A stretch of 64,000 nt of DNA from Arcobacter sp. CECT 8986 (GTDB lineage Bacteria > Campylobacterota > Campylobacteria > Campylobacterales > Arcobacteraceae), in NCBI RefSeq assembly GCF_004116725.1, contig NZ_PDKG01000004.1, positions 62,001-126,000 on the forward strand, written 5' to 3'. A program made the position numbers and the translations under genes. The notes beneath the pieces are model-generated. The model was not told where the DNA came from. It saw only the letters and a program-made list of their open reading frames with translations, and ran no database searches. Positions 45,609-55,277 of this stretch are shown here, in pieces (within the stretch, counting starts at the first letter, position 1; each line of letters opens with the position of its first letter).

Positions 45609-48071
45609 TTAACCTTTTATAACTAAATTTACTAATTTATTTGGTACAACAATCTCTTTGATTATCTCTTTACCATCCAACCACTTATTAGCTGATTTTT
45701 TTGCTAATGCTAATATCTCATCTTTTGAAGTATCAGGAGCAACTTCAATTTCACATCTTTTTTTACCATTAATTGTAACAGCTATAATTATAGAATCTAA
45801 TGCAAAAACTTCTTCTTTTACTTCAATTCTTGCTTCAAAGTTACTTCTATTAAATAACTTATCAGATAATTCCCAACAAGTATGAGGAATAATTGGCTCT
45901 AGAATATTTGTAAGAATATAGTATCCTTCTGCCCAAACAAGTTCATTATTTTGTGCTTGTAAAGCGTTTAATGCTTCCATAGCTCCAGCAATTAAAGTAT
46001 TAAAAGTATATGTTTTGTTAAATACATCGTCTGCTCTTTTTAAAGCTTCATAAACTTTTCTTCTTGCTTCTTTTTCATCTTTATTTAATGAAGAGTGTTC
46101 AATATTTTTAAATTGCTCAACTGATGAAGAAGTAACGTGTTCACTTCTTTGAACAAATTTTTTAATAAATTTAAATGCACCATCAACAGCACTATCATTC
46201 CACTCTAACTCTTTTGTTGGTGGTGCTGCAAATAGTATAAATAATCTTGCAGTATCTGCTCCATATTTATCCATAATTAAATCAGGGTCAACTACATTAC
46301 CTTTTGATTTAGACATTTTTGCACCATCTTTTAAAACCATTCCTTGAGTAAGAAGTTGTTTAAATGGCTCTCTTGAATTTGTATAACCTAAATCATTTAA
46401 TACTTTTGTGAAAAATCTTGCATATAAAAGGTGTAAAATTGCATGTTCGATTCCACCAATATATTGGTCAACATCCATCCAATAATCACTATCTTTTTTA
46501 GAGATACCCTCTTTTTGCCATAGTTTAGGATTTGTTGCATATCTTAAGAAATACCAAGAAGATTGAACAAATGTATCTAAAGTATCTGTTTCTCTTGTAG
46601 CTTCTTTACCACATTTTGGACAAGTACATTTTTTCCATTCATGTGTATCTAAAGGATTTCCATTTCCTGTAATCTCAACATCTTCAGGAAGTGCAATTGG
46701 TAAGTTCTCAATCTTTTCAGGAACTAATCCACAATCATCACAATGTACAAAAGGAATTGGTGCTCCCCAATATCTTTGTCTTGAAACTCCCCAATCTCTT
46801 AATTTAAAATTGATTTGTTTTTTTCCAAGTGAATTTTGCTCAAAGTGATAAATCATCGCTTTTTTAGCTTTTGTATTTTTAAGTCCTGTAAAACTTTCAG
46901 AATTAATTAACTCACCTTCTTGAGTATATGCTTCTGTTTGATTTTCTAAAATACCATCTTTTCCAACAATAACTTGTTTGATTGGTAAATCATATTTTTT
47001 TGCAAATTCAAAGTCTCTTTCATCGTGAGCTGGAACAGCCATAACTGCACCACCACCATAAGAAACTAATACAAAGTTAGCAACCCATACAGGAATAATC
47101 TCACCAGTTAAAGGATGAATAACATCTATTTCTAGAGAAACTCCTTCTTTTTCTTGTGTTGCTCTATCTCTTTCACTTACTTTTTGCATTGCTTTAATTG
47201 CTGAAATTTTTTCTTCTGGAAGAAGATTATTTTCAACTATATATTTTACAATTGGGTGTTCTGGAGCTAATGCTGAATATGACATTCCATAAATAGTATC
47301 TGGTCTTGTAGTAAATACATCAAAAGAGCTAAATTGTTTATCTAATTTAAATCTTGAATCTTGAGATAATTCTAAAGAGAACTCTAACCCTTCACTTCTA
47401 CCTATCCAGTTTTCTTGCATAGTAAGTACTTGACTTGGCCAAGAACCTTCTAATATTTTTAAATCGTCAAGTAATTCTTGTGCATATTTAGTAATAGCAA
47501 TATAATAACCTGGCATCTCTTTTTGCTCAACAGGTGTACCACATCTCCAACAACATCCCTCTTCTACTTGCTCATTTGCAAGAACTGTATGACAAGGCTC
47601 ACACCAGTTTACTGTTGTTGATTTTCTATATAAAAGTCCAGACTCATACATCTTGATGATAAACTCTTGTTCCCATTTTGTGTATAATTCATCTGAAGTA
47701 GCGAACTCTCTTTCTTCACTAAAAGATAAACCAAGAGATTTTAACTCATCTCTCATATAATCAATATTTTCATAAGTCCATTTTTTAGGATGAAGTTTAT
47801 GTTTTATTGCTGCATTTTCTGCTGGCATACCAAAACTATCCCATCCAATTGGATGTAATACATTGTAATCTGCTTTTCTAAAATATCTAGCGAAAGCATC
47901 ACCTAAACAGTAGTTTCTTACGTGTCCCATATGAATTCTACCACTTGGGTATGGGAACATACTTAAAATATATTTTTTTTGTTTTTTTGTATCATCTGCT
48001 GGCTCAAAACTTTTATTTTCACTCCAAAAAGTTTGCCATTTTTTCTCTATTTGCTTTGGATTATATTCCAT
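45609..48071 (-). CDS. leuS: Leucyl-tRNA synthetase
   Basis: 820 residues, class I. HIGH-type motif in [15 protein letters not shown], editing domain with the Thr-rich [11 protein letters not shown] and AVPAHDERD, zinc-knuckle-like cysteines ([18 protein letters not shown]), and [12 protein letters not shown]. All catalytic parts are present. The ATG overlaps the last base of the DUF6394 gene. Confidence 0.99.
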   Translation of the reverse strand: MEYNPKQIEKKWQTFWSENKSFEPADDTKKQKKYILSMFPYPSGRIHMGHVRNYCLGDAFARYFRKADYNVLHPIGWDSFGMPAENAAIKHKLHPKKWTYENIDYMRDELKSLGLSFSEEREFATSDELYTKWEQEFIIKMYESGLLYRKSTTVNWCEPCHTVLANEQVEEGCCWRCGTPVEQKEMPGYYIAITKYAQELLDDLKILEGSWPSQVLTMQENWIGRSEGLEFSLELSQDSRFKLDKQFSSFDVFTTRPDTIYGMSYSALAPEHPIVKYIVENNLLPEEKISAIKAMQKVSERDRATQEKEGVSLEIDVIHPLTGEIIPVWVANFVLVSYGGGAVMAVPAHDERDFEFAKKYDLPIKQVIVGKDGILENQTEAYTQEGELINSESFTGLKNTKAKKAMIYHFEQNSLGKKQINFKLRDWGVSRQRYWGAPIPFVHCDDCGLVPEKIENLPIALPEDVEITGNGNPLDTHEWKKCTCPKCGKEATRETDTLDTFVQSSWYFLRYATNPKLWQKEGISKKDSDYWMDVDQYIGGIEHAILHLLYARFFTKVLNDLGYTNSREPFKQLLTQGMVLKDGAKMSKSKGNVVDPDLIMDKYGADTARLFILFAAPPTKELEWNDSAVDGAFKFIKKFVQRSEHVTSSSVEQFKNIEHSSLNKDEKEARRKVYEALKRADDVFNKTYTFNTLIAGAMEALNALQAQNNELVWAEGYYILTNILEPIIPHTCWELSDKLFNRSNFEARIEVKEEVFALDSIIIAVTINGKKRCEIEVAPDTSKDEILALAKKSANKWLDGKEIIKEIVVPNKLVNLVIKG

Positions 48072-48415
48072 TAATAAATATCCTTATCTTGACTTTTTGC
48101 ACTCTCAATTAATGCTAATGCTATTGAAAAAGCATTTGAAACAACTGCACCAATTGCTAAAGCAGTTGCCATTCTCTCATCACCAATAAATGTTAATACC
48201 ATAAACGCAGGAATTAAGTGTAGGTCTGCAACCAATGAACTAGCAAGAAGTTCTGCTGCTAATAAATTTTTTACACCAATTTTTAAAATTGTAGAAATTA
48301 CATTTACCCCAGCTGCTAAAAATAGTGCTACTGCATTTGGTTCGTAGATAAACCCTGCTGTTGTTGTAAGAGACATGAGTGAGAAAAATATATAAGTAAC
48401 CTTACCCCAATCCAT
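48071..48415 (-). CDS. DUF6394-family small membrane protein
   Basis: 114 residues with three or four hydrophobic helices and few charges ([32 protein letters not shown]). It matches the small conserved protein placed before leuS in Campylobacterota, annotated DUF6394. Function unknown. Overlaps leuS by one base. Confidence 0.75.
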   Translation of the reverse strand: MDWGKVTYIFFSLMSLTTTAGFIYEPNAVALFLAAGVNVISTILKIGVKNLLAAELLASSLVADLHLIPAFMVLTFIGDERMATALAIGAVVSNAFSIALALIESAKSQDKDIY

Positions 48416-48486
48416 ATTATTCCTTTTGAGATTTATAAATAAGGATATATATTAGCCAAAATATACTAAAGTATTGCTTTTAAGCC

Positions 48487-48957
48487 TTAAAGATTTTTAT
48501 GCCTAAAAGCAACTACTAATTTGTAGATTAGATATGCAATTATCAATTTAAAAAATAGTTGCACGATGAAGTATATTGTTCCACCTATATTTAATTCAAG
48601 TGGATTTAGATTATGAAGTAAAAGACTAAAAGTCAAATCTTCTGTGATTATTAAATATAATCCAAATGTTGCATATAAAGCAAGATAAATAAGATTTGTT
48701 TTATGCATATATACAAGATTATAAACGCATAGCCAAATAAAAGGCAAAACTAATCCTGCTATTAAAATCTCTTTATAAAATCCATGGGGTATAAAACCTA
48801 TATATTCATGTGATTTATTTACAAACTCATATTCAAATATAGAAGAGAAAAACTCAAATAATACTATCCAAAGTAGTGCTAATTGCCAATCTCTTGCGTG
48901 ATTTGAAGATATTTTGTCAAAATTGTATTTAAATTTTTTTAATTTTTCTTTGTTCAT
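48487..48957 (-). CDS. Membrane protein, paralogue of the C-terminal domain of the next gene upstream
   Basis: 156 residues with four membrane helices. ISSNHARDWQLALLWIVLF and LIIAYLIYKLVVAFR align with ISSNHSQDWLLALFWIMSF and VIIAYLIYQLIISIR of the 526-residue protein, in the same order and spacing. It is therefore a stand-alone copy of that C-terminal domain. Function unknown. It has its own start and is not a fragment (full reading frame, normal ATG). Confidence 0.75.
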   Translation of the reverse strand: MNKEKLKKFKYNFDKISSNHARDWQLALLWIVLFEFFSSIFEYEFVNKSHEYIGFIPHGFYKEILIAGLVLPFIWLCVYNLVYMHKTNLIYLALYATFGLYLIITEDLTFSLLLHNLNPLELNIGGTIYFIVQLFFKLIIAYLIYKLVVAFRHKNL

Positions 48958-49041
48958 TACTTTGTTTCCTAAGTTATATTATTAGGTTTTTTATTATTTT
49001 CTATTATATCACGATTTTAGATTAAATAAAATTTAAATGTA

Positions 49042-50622
49042 TTATTTTCTTCTTGTATTTTGTCTAATAGATATGATTAATTGGTAAATTAAGTATGCGA
49101 TAATAACTTTAAATATGAACTCAGAAAAAGTGATATTATCCCAACTATTCATCACAGAAAAAGGATTAATGTGATTTGTAACATTATATAAATTAAAATC
49201 ACAACTAATTATAGAATACAATCCATATGAGATAAAACCAAATATTATAAGAAGAATATTTTTAAATTCTATTTCTAGACTAGCTATTATTAATGACATA
49301 ATAAATATAAAAAAAGCTGGTATTAAATTTATGAAACTAATATGATATTCCTCAAAATGATTTGTTATTGTTCCTATTGAAAATGTAAAACTCATAATCC
49401 AAAATAGTGCTAATAGCCAATCTTGAGAATGATTAGAACTTATTCCGTGTACTTTAAATACTAGCCATTCAAAAAAGTTTTTTCCTTCTTTTAAATCTTT
49501 TGTTAATTCTTCTTCTCTTTTTTTCATTTCTATTGCATAGTATTTATTTGCTTCAATTATGTTGTTTTGTTGTTCAAAAGAGTCTTTTATTATTCTTGCA
49601 GTTTCTCTATTGAGAACTTCTTTTTCACTTATATTTTCTTCAGATAAATTTCTAATATTATTAAAATTTGATTTACCTAATAAGTTTGATTTTTCTAAAT
49701 CAATACCTTTTAAAATACTATCTTTAAAACTTACTACTTTGTTAAAATTACAAGAAAGAGGTTTTAAATAAAAATTAAATTCAGTTGATAAAAAACTTAC
49801 ATTATTTTCAAATTCAATATCGATAAGATTTATATTATTAATAAACTTATTAAAAGAGCAAGAGAATACACCTTTAAAGATACTTTTAAAAATAGTACTA
49901 GTATTAATATTGCATAAAGTGATATAACAACTGTTAAAGAATCTATTATTATCTATTCTTAAAACCCTTATATCTAAATCATCTAATAAAAAACTACTCA
50001 AGAAATCACAACTTATAAAATTAATTGCAAAAGAGTTTCTACTCTTTTCTATCTTAAATTCATCATCTATTGTGCAATCATAAAAAGTATAATCTTTATT
50101 TTTATTCAAATTTTCATTATTATGTATTTGATTTAGGTTATTATCAAATATTTTTTTCTTGAATTCACAACTAACTGCATATAATAAATTTAAATCACAA
50201 TTTTTAAATAAACTTGCAGAAATAATAGTATTTTCAATCTCAACTCTAGAAGGGAAAGTACATTCATTAAATAAAAAATCTTGATTATTTTCTAACATAT
50301 AAATATTTCTAATACAAATAGGATTTATAAAATTGCAATTATAAAACACTATTTCAAAATTGATATAATCCCAAATTGGTAAATAAAAACTACATCTTTC
50401 AAATATTACTTTTTTTAAAAGATTAAGTGTTTTTATATTCTTTATATCTACTTCAATACCAATGAAACGAAATATTGTGTCTTTTATCTTTTCTTTTAAA
50501 GAATCAGTTAATTCAGAAAAACTATGTTTACTAACTAAATAACTATTTAAAGTTTTAATTTGTTCATTATCTTTTAAATCTAATTGATTTATTATTTCTT
50601 TTATCAATTCATTTTCTGACAT
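49042..50622 (-). CDS. Large pentapeptide-like/membrane protein of unknown function
   Basis: 526 residues. About 1-330 is a repetitive, Asn/Phe-rich region with periodic Phe/Leu and Cys, reminiscent of degenerate pentapeptide repeats (NCDFLSSFLL, ENNVSFLSTEF, NLLGKSNFNNI); a charged helix (about 335-380) leads to four C-terminal membrane helices (about 395-520). This combination resembles membrane-tethered pentapeptide proteins of unknown role. It and its paralogue interrupt the usual leuS-secF neighbourhood. Base composition is very AT-rich, slightly more than the neighbours by eye. Confidence 0.7.
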   Translation of the reverse strand: MSENELIKEIINQLDLKDNEQIKTLNSYLVSKHSFSELTDSLKEKIKDTIFRFIGIEVDIKNIKTLNLLKKVIFERCSFYLPIWDYINFEIVFYNCNFINPICIRNIYMLENNQDFLFNECTFPSRVEIENTIISASLFKNCDLNLLYAVSCEFKKKIFDNNLNQIHNNENLNKNKDYTFYDCTIDDEFKIEKSRNSFAINFISCDFLSSFLLDDLDIRVLRIDNNRFFNSCYITLCNINTSTIFKSIFKGVFSCSFNKFINNINLIDIEFENNVSFLSTEFNFYLKPLSCNFNKVVSFKDSILKGIDLEKSNLLGKSNFNNIRNLSEENISEKEVLNRETARIIKDSFEQQNNIIEANKYYAIEMKKREEELTKDLKEGKNFFEWLVFKVHGISSNHSQDWLLALFWIMSFTFSIGTITNHFEEYHISFINLIPAFFIFIMSLIIASLEIEFKNILLIIFGFISYGLYSIISCDFNLYNVTNHINPFSVMNSWDNITFSEFIFKVIIAYLIYQLIISIRQNTRRK

Positions 50623-50713
50623 TTTCTTCCTAAATAAATCATTTTATTTATTATATTCTTTTCATCCTTTGACTCTTTTATTACTTTTTTTATAAAAAGT
50701 AATATAAAAAATC

Positions 50714-50848
50714 GTATCGAATATTATATTTTTTGGAATTTTATTCATGCAAAGCTAAAATTGTAAAACTCGACTTCGTCTCAAACAGTTACAATTTTTT
50801 AACGCTTTTTATTCATAAAATCTTTGTCCTAAAAATATAAATCGATAC
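50714..50848. repeat. Long imperfect palindrome 1, in the 400-bp gap before secF
   Basis: GTATCGA (50714-50720) mirrors TCGATAC (50842-50848), and inside it AAAATTGTAA (50757-50766) mirrors TTACAATTTT (50789-50798). The arms between show further, gapped similarity (AAAGC against GCTTTT, ATTTTAT against ATAAAAT). The tip holds GAC-TTC-GTC. No reading frame of note. It looks like a mobile or REP-type non-coding element rather than a terminator. Confidence 0.65.
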
Positions 50849-50876
50849 CTTATTTATTCCTAATTTATAAACTTTA

Positions 50877-51021
50877 AATAAGACTGTTATTGTTTTAGAT
50901 TTTGAAAAATTTTAAGGCAAAAAATGAAATTTATGAAGGAGTTTACTGAAGTAAATGACTGAGTAAATTTTGTTTTTTAACGTAGAAATATTTTAAAAGA
51001 TGATTCAAGAACAGTCTTATT
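50877..51021. repeat. Long imperfect palindrome 2, ending in the secF stop codon
   Basis: AATAAGACTGTT (50877-50888) mirrors AACAGTCTTATT (51010-51021) perfectly. The arms stay alike for about 60 bp each, and the tip is TTTACT-GA-AGTAAA (50942-50955), with the centre near 50949 for both. Only an RNA or a DNA element would need this; no gene fits. A second short stem, 51009-51017 with 51022-51030, encloses the secF stop codon. Together with palindrome 1 it accounts for most of the 397-bp gap between 50622 and 51020. Confidence 0.75.
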
Positions 51022-51991
51022 AGACTGTTCCTTTCTCATACATAGCTCTCATTCTCTCTTTTTCTTTTTGTCTTTTAACTTTCTCTGCTTCTTTTGCTCT
51101 AAAAGAAGTAATTGAGAATTTTAATTGAACTAAGAAAGATGCAGCAATAAATATTGATGAGTAAGTACCTACAATAATACCTACAACCAATGTAAATGCA
51201 AATCCGTGAATAATCTCACCACCAAATACAAACAGAGTCACAACAACAAAGAATGTTGTCAATGAAGTTAATGTTGTTCTTGATAATGTTTTACTCACTG
51301 ATTCATTAACAATTTTTTCAATAATAGACTCTTTAGAAGTTTGAATACCTTCTCTAATTCTATCAAATACAATAATTGTATCATTTAGTGAATATCCAAG
51401 TAATGTTAACAATGCTGCTAAAATATCTAAGTTTACTTCAACAGAAAATAATGATATCGCACCCATTGCAATAGTAATATCATGAATAAGTGCTAAAATA
51501 GAAGCAATAGCAAATCTCCACTCAAATCTAAAACTTACATACACTAAAATTACAAGAATTGAAAGAGTAAGTGCCATAATACCTTTTTCTCTTAACTCTC
51601 CACCAACTTTTGGTCCAACTATATCAATTCTTCTTATCTCAAACTTACCAGTAGGAGCTAAAACTTTAGTAATTCTATCACTAATATCTGTTGATAAGTC
51701 AGATGATGAACCTGATAATCTAATAACTACTTCTTCATCACTTCCAAATTTTGAGATAATTGCATTTGAATAAGCTGGCTTATTTTTTAACACTTCTCTA
51801 ATATCTGAAATTGGAGCTTTTTGTTCATATTTAACTTGAACAATTGTACCACCTGCGAAGTCAATACCAAAGTTTAAACCTTTAGTAAGAAGTAATACAA
51901 TTGATGCAATAAATAGTATTGAAGATAGACCTAAAAAAGGAAGTCTACTTCCCATGAAGTTATATATTTTATTTGATTTAAAAATTTCCAT
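51020..51991 (-). CDS. secF: Protein translocase subunit SecF
   Basis: 323 residues, six membrane spans: one near residue 18-36, a periplasmic domain, then five spans (about 130-300). Motifs: GLNFGIDFAGGTIVQV (start) and LGYSLNDTIIVFDRIRE. Works with SecD and SecYEG using the proton gradient to complete export. Shares one base with the end of secD (ATG/stop overlap). Standard length. Confidence 0.97.
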   Translation of the reverse strand: MEIFKSNKIYNFMGSRLPFLGLSSILFIASIVLLLTKGLNFGIDFAGGTIVQVKYEQKAPISDIREVLKNKPAYSNAIISKFGSDEEVVIRLSGSSSDLSTDISDRITKVLAPTGKFEIRRIDIVGPKVGGELREKGIMALTLSILVILVYVSFRFEWRFAIASILALIHDITIAMGAISLFSVEVNLDILAALLTLLGYSLNDTIIVFDRIREGIQTSKESIIEKIVNESVSKTLSRTTLTSLTTFFVVVTLFVFGGEIIHGFAFTLVVGIIVGTYSSIFIAASFLVQLKFSITSFRAKEAEKVKRQKEKERMRAMYEKGTV

Positions 51992-53556
51992 TAATTAACT
52001 CCAAACCATTTTTTAGTGTTTTTATCTTTTGATATTTTTGGCATAAGTGCATCATATATACCATGAGTACCTAAAATTGCCGTTAACATAGATGCTAAAA
52101 TACCAATAGAAATTGTAACTGCAAATCCTTTGATTGGACCTGTACCATATGCATATAAAATCACAGCTGCTAAAATTGTTGTAATATTAGCATCTAAAAT
52201 TGCTCTCATTGCATTTGAATATCCATCTTCGATTGCTTTAGGAATAGACATTCCTTGTTTTAATAACTCTCTAATTCTTTCAGTAATAATTACATTGGCA
52301 TCAACTGCCATACCAACTGTAAGAACGATACCAGCCATACCTGGAAGAGTTAAAGTTGCACCAAACATTGCCATTACTGCAACAATAATAAAAATATTTG
52401 TAATCAATGCAACATTTGCAATAACACCTGCTCTTCTGTAGTAAGCAACCATAAATACTACAACTAAAGCAAATCCTAAAATAAGTGCCATCATTGAAGC
52501 TTCAATTGAATCAGCACCAAGAGAAGGTCCAACACTTCTTTTTTCAAGAAGTTTAACAGATGCAGGTAAAGCACCACTTCTTAATGCAATTGCAACATTT
52601 CCAGCTTCTTGAACTGAAAAACCACCAGAGATTTGACCACTTCCACCACCAATTCTTTCTCTAATTGAAGGAGCAGAATATACTTTCCCATCAAGTACAA
52701 CAGCCAATCTTTTACCAACACTTTTAGCAGTAAAATCACCAAAAATTCTTGCACCACTTGAATTTAGTGTAAAATTAATAATTGGTTGGTTTGATTTATC
52801 AAATGCAACTTTTGCATCAATTACTTGCTCACCATTTAAAATTGGTATCTCTTTTACAAGATATAATCTATTAGAATCACTTGTATCTTCTAATATTAAA
52901 TCCCCATATTCAGCAGCTTGTGCTTCACTCATTGTGTAAACTTGGTCTGCTCTTTCTTCATCAACAGCCATAAGTTCTAAGTTTGCAGGTTTAGAAATAA
53001 GCTCTCTTGCAGATTTTTCATCTTCTTGAGATTTGATACCTGGAAGCTGAACAACAATATCTGTTTTTCCTTGTCTAATAACAGTAGGTTCAGCAAGACC
53101 AAATTGGTCAAGTCTATTTCTTATTGTTTCAACTGCTTGAGATACAGATAAATCTTTTGTTCTTTCTATCTCTTGGTCAGTCAAACTAACAGTTACATTT
53201 AATCCATCAACAGATGTTTTTAATCCACTTATTTGTTCTAAATTTTTCTCAATTTTTGGTAGTTCATCTTTATCTAACATAGAGAAAGTAATAGTATCGT
53301 TATCAATACTTAAATCTTCTAATAATAAATCTTCATCATCTGCAAAATATTTGATTGATGTTGCTATACTTTTTATTTTTGAAGTTACAGCTTCATTTGT
53401 CTGAACTCCTAATAGCATATGAAGTCCACCTTGTAAGTCTAATCCTAAAGAGATTTTTTTACCAGTGTCTGTTTGCATAAATGAAGGAAGTGAAAAAACA
53501 ATTCCAAATATGATACTTAATATAAAAATAACTAGTCTATAATTTAAGATTTTCAA
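51991..53556 (-). CDS. secD: Protein translocase subunit SecD
   Basis: 521 residues, shorter than E. coli SecD (615) but normal for Campylobacterota. N-terminal span, LGLDLQGGLHMLL, periplasmic P1 domain with VETIRNRLDQFG, and five C-terminal spans with GMAVDANVIITERIRE. Operon order yajC-secD-secF is standard. Confidence 0.97.
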   Translation of the reverse strand: MKILNYRLVIFILSIIFGIVFSLPSFMQTDTGKKISLGLDLQGGLHMLLGVQTNEAVTSKIKSIATSIKYFADDEDLLLEDLSIDNDTITFSMLDKDELPKIEKNLEQISGLKTSVDGLNVTVSLTDQEIERTKDLSVSQAVETIRNRLDQFGLAEPTVIRQGKTDIVVQLPGIKSQEDEKSARELISKPANLELMAVDEERADQVYTMSEAQAAEYGDLILEDTSDSNRLYLVKEIPILNGEQVIDAKVAFDKSNQPIINFTLNSSGARIFGDFTAKSVGKRLAVVLDGKVYSAPSIRERIGGGSGQISGGFSVQEAGNVAIALRSGALPASVKLLEKRSVGPSLGADSIEASMMALILGFALVVVFMVAYYRRAGVIANVALITNIFIIVAVMAMFGATLTLPGMAGIVLTVGMAVDANVIITERIRELLKQGMSIPKAIEDGYSNAMRAILDANITTILAAVILYAYGTGPIKGFAVTISIGILASMLTAILGTHGIYDALMPKISKDKNTKKWFGVN

Positions 53557-53628
53557 TCATTTTCCTTAGCTTTTTGAGGTACATAGAAAATTTAAAACAT
53601 ACAAAGTTGTATGTTTTAAAATAGTTAA

Positions 53629-53898
53629 TTAATCTAAAAGTTTTGCAACAAAATCTTTCATTAATTTCATTTCAGTGTTATCATGGTTTTTAACTACTAA
53701 ATAAGTCTCTTCAACTTTAGTAATTTCTACCATTAAGCCACCATTTGTTACAATCTTATCACCCTTTTTTAATTCAGACAACATTTGCTTATGAGCTTTA
53801 GCTTGTTTTTGTTGTGGTCTGATAATCAAAAAATAAAAAATTGCAAATAGTGCAACTAGAGGTAATAATGAACTTATTAAATCAGCATTTCCTGCCAT
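53629..53898 (-). CDS. yajC: Preprotein translocase subunit YajC
   Basis: 89 residues: one membrane span at about 8-28 (SLLPLVALFAIFYFLIIRPQQKQ, with the family RPQQK motif), then a small soluble domain (LKKGDKIVTNGGLMVEITKV). Part of the SecDF-YajC complex; 72 bp before secD. Divergent from lnt, with 28 bp between. Confidence 0.95.
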   Translation of the reverse strand: MAGNADLISSLLPLVALFAIFYFLIIRPQQKQAKAHKQMLSELKKGDKIVTNGGLMVEITKVEETYLVVKNHDNTEMKLMKDFVAKLLD

Positions 53899-53926
53899 TT
53901 AAATTCCTTTTTGTGAAGTATTTTCT

Positions 53927-55159
53927 ATGTTTTTAGTAAAACAGATTAATTTTAACAAAACTATTATAATAAAAGGCTTGATAACTGCAATATTGCTTAG
54001 CAGTTTTATTTACTTACAAAATTTTGATATAAATTATAAAGTACTTAATACTCTTCTTGGATTAGCAGGAATATATTTTTTACTTACAATTCCTAGAGTA
54101 TCTTTAGTAATCGCAGGATTTTTTACTGGAATTTTTTGGTTTTACTGGATATCTTTTAGTTTTGTTTATTATCATATTGCATATTTAATTCCAATAGCAA
54201 TTATAGGAATTGGACTTATTGTTGCTTTTTTCTTCTTTTTATTAGATTTTATTAAAAAACCAATCTTTAGAATTTTTGCTATTTTTGCACTAAGTTTTAT
54301 TGAACCTTTTGGGTTCAATTGGTTTAAACTTGAATTACTATTTGAAAGTTCATATTTACAAACTTCGAAATTAGCTTTCTTTTTGATACTTGTTTCTATG
54401 TTCTTTCTAACGAGAAAAAATAAATACAAAGCGCTATTTATAATACCTTTAGCTTTTGCTTTTAATTATTCAAAACCTATAAAAATTAAAGAGCCTGATT
54501 TAAAAATATACATGGCAAATATGCACATAAATCAAGATACAAAATGGAATAAACAAAATAGATTAAACATCATAAATAAAAATTTAGATGAGATAGATTA
54601 TGCAATACAAGAAAATTATGATTTGATTATATTACCTGAAACTTCTCTTCCAGTACTTCTTAATAAAGATGAATTTTTATTAAAATATTTACAAAGAAGA
54701 GCTAAAAAAATTGATATTATAGTTGGTTCTATGTCTTATAGTAAAAATGGTTACTATAACTCGACATACTATTTTTCTAAAGACAAAGTTCAAATTGCAA
54801 ATAAAGTAGTGCTTGTTCCTTTTGGAGAGAAGATTCCTCTTCCTAAAATATTTAGTGATTTTATAAACAAAATATTTTATAATGGAGCAAGTGATTATAT
54901 AGAAGCAAAAAATCCAACAGATTTTAATATCAAAGGTTTCAAATTTAGAAATGCCATATGTTATGAAGCAACAACTGACAAAATATTTGAAAATCTAAAC
55001 GACACAAAATATATGATTGCTATATCAAATAATGCTTGGTTTACACCATCAATAGAACCTACATTACAAAAAATTCTTATGAGATATTATGCAAAAAAAA
55101 ATAATATAATCATATATCATGTGACAAATGATAGTAAAAACTTTATCTTAAAACCTTAA
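53927..55159 (+). CDS. lnt: Apolipoprotein N-acyltransferase
   Basis: Transfers the third acyl chain to the N-terminal Cys of lipoproteins at the inner membrane. 410 residues: about seven membrane spans in residues 1-180, then a nitrilase-type domain with the catalytic Glu in LPETSLP, Lys in KVVLVPFGEK and Cys in AICYEATT. Somewhat shorter than E. coli Lnt (512) because the C-terminus stops soon after the catalytic domain, and the final membrane span is missing. Position beside yajC-secDF matches Campylobacter. Confidence 0.93.
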   Translation: MFLVKQINFNKTIIIKGLITAILLSSFIYLQNFDINYKVLNTLLGLAGIYFLLTIPRVSLVIAGFFTGIFWFYWISFSFVYYHIAYLIPIAIIGIGLIVAFFFFLLDFIKKPIFRIFAIFALSFIEPFGFNWFKLELLFESSYLQTSKLAFFLILVSMFFLTRKNKYKALFIIPLAFAFNYSKPIKIKEPDLKIYMANMHINQDTKWNKQNRLNIINKNLDEIDYAIQENYDLIILPETSLPVLLNKDEFLLKYLQRRAKKIDIIVGSMSYSKNGYYNSTYYFSKDKVQIANKVVLVPFGEKIPLPKIFSDFINKIFYNGASDYIEAKNPTDFNIKGFKFRNAICYEATTDKIFENLNDTKYMIAISNNAWFTPSIEPTLQKILMRYYAKKNNIIIYHVTNDSKNFILKP

Positions 55160-55166
55160 ATTTTTA

Positions 55167-55277
55167 CTATCTGTATTTACTATTATTTTTTACATTATCC
55201 AAGTCATATTTCATACTTTCATAACTAACAGGTTCAGTTGTTTGTTTTGACTGAATTATAAAAATTGTGTTATTCGT
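55167..55277 (-). pseudogene. Possible gene remnant or lost C-terminal extension of the TPR lipoprotein
   Basis: A frame open for 36 codons between stops, reading IQSKQTTEPVSYESMKYDL and on to a Lys/Asn-rich end. The composition looks protein-like, but it has no usable start. It overlaps the 3' end of the TPR lipoprotein gene by 8 bp in a different frame, so a frameshift near 55270 would join the two. Alternatively, it is chance in AT-rich DNA. Confidence 0.3.

Noticed and set aside
52130-52441. Open frame of 103 codons on the + strand inside secD
   Set aside because: A shadow of a long real gene on the other strand; the protein has no recognisable feature and no ribosome-binding site. The same holds for the other antisense frames, for example 14400-14942 inside xseA.
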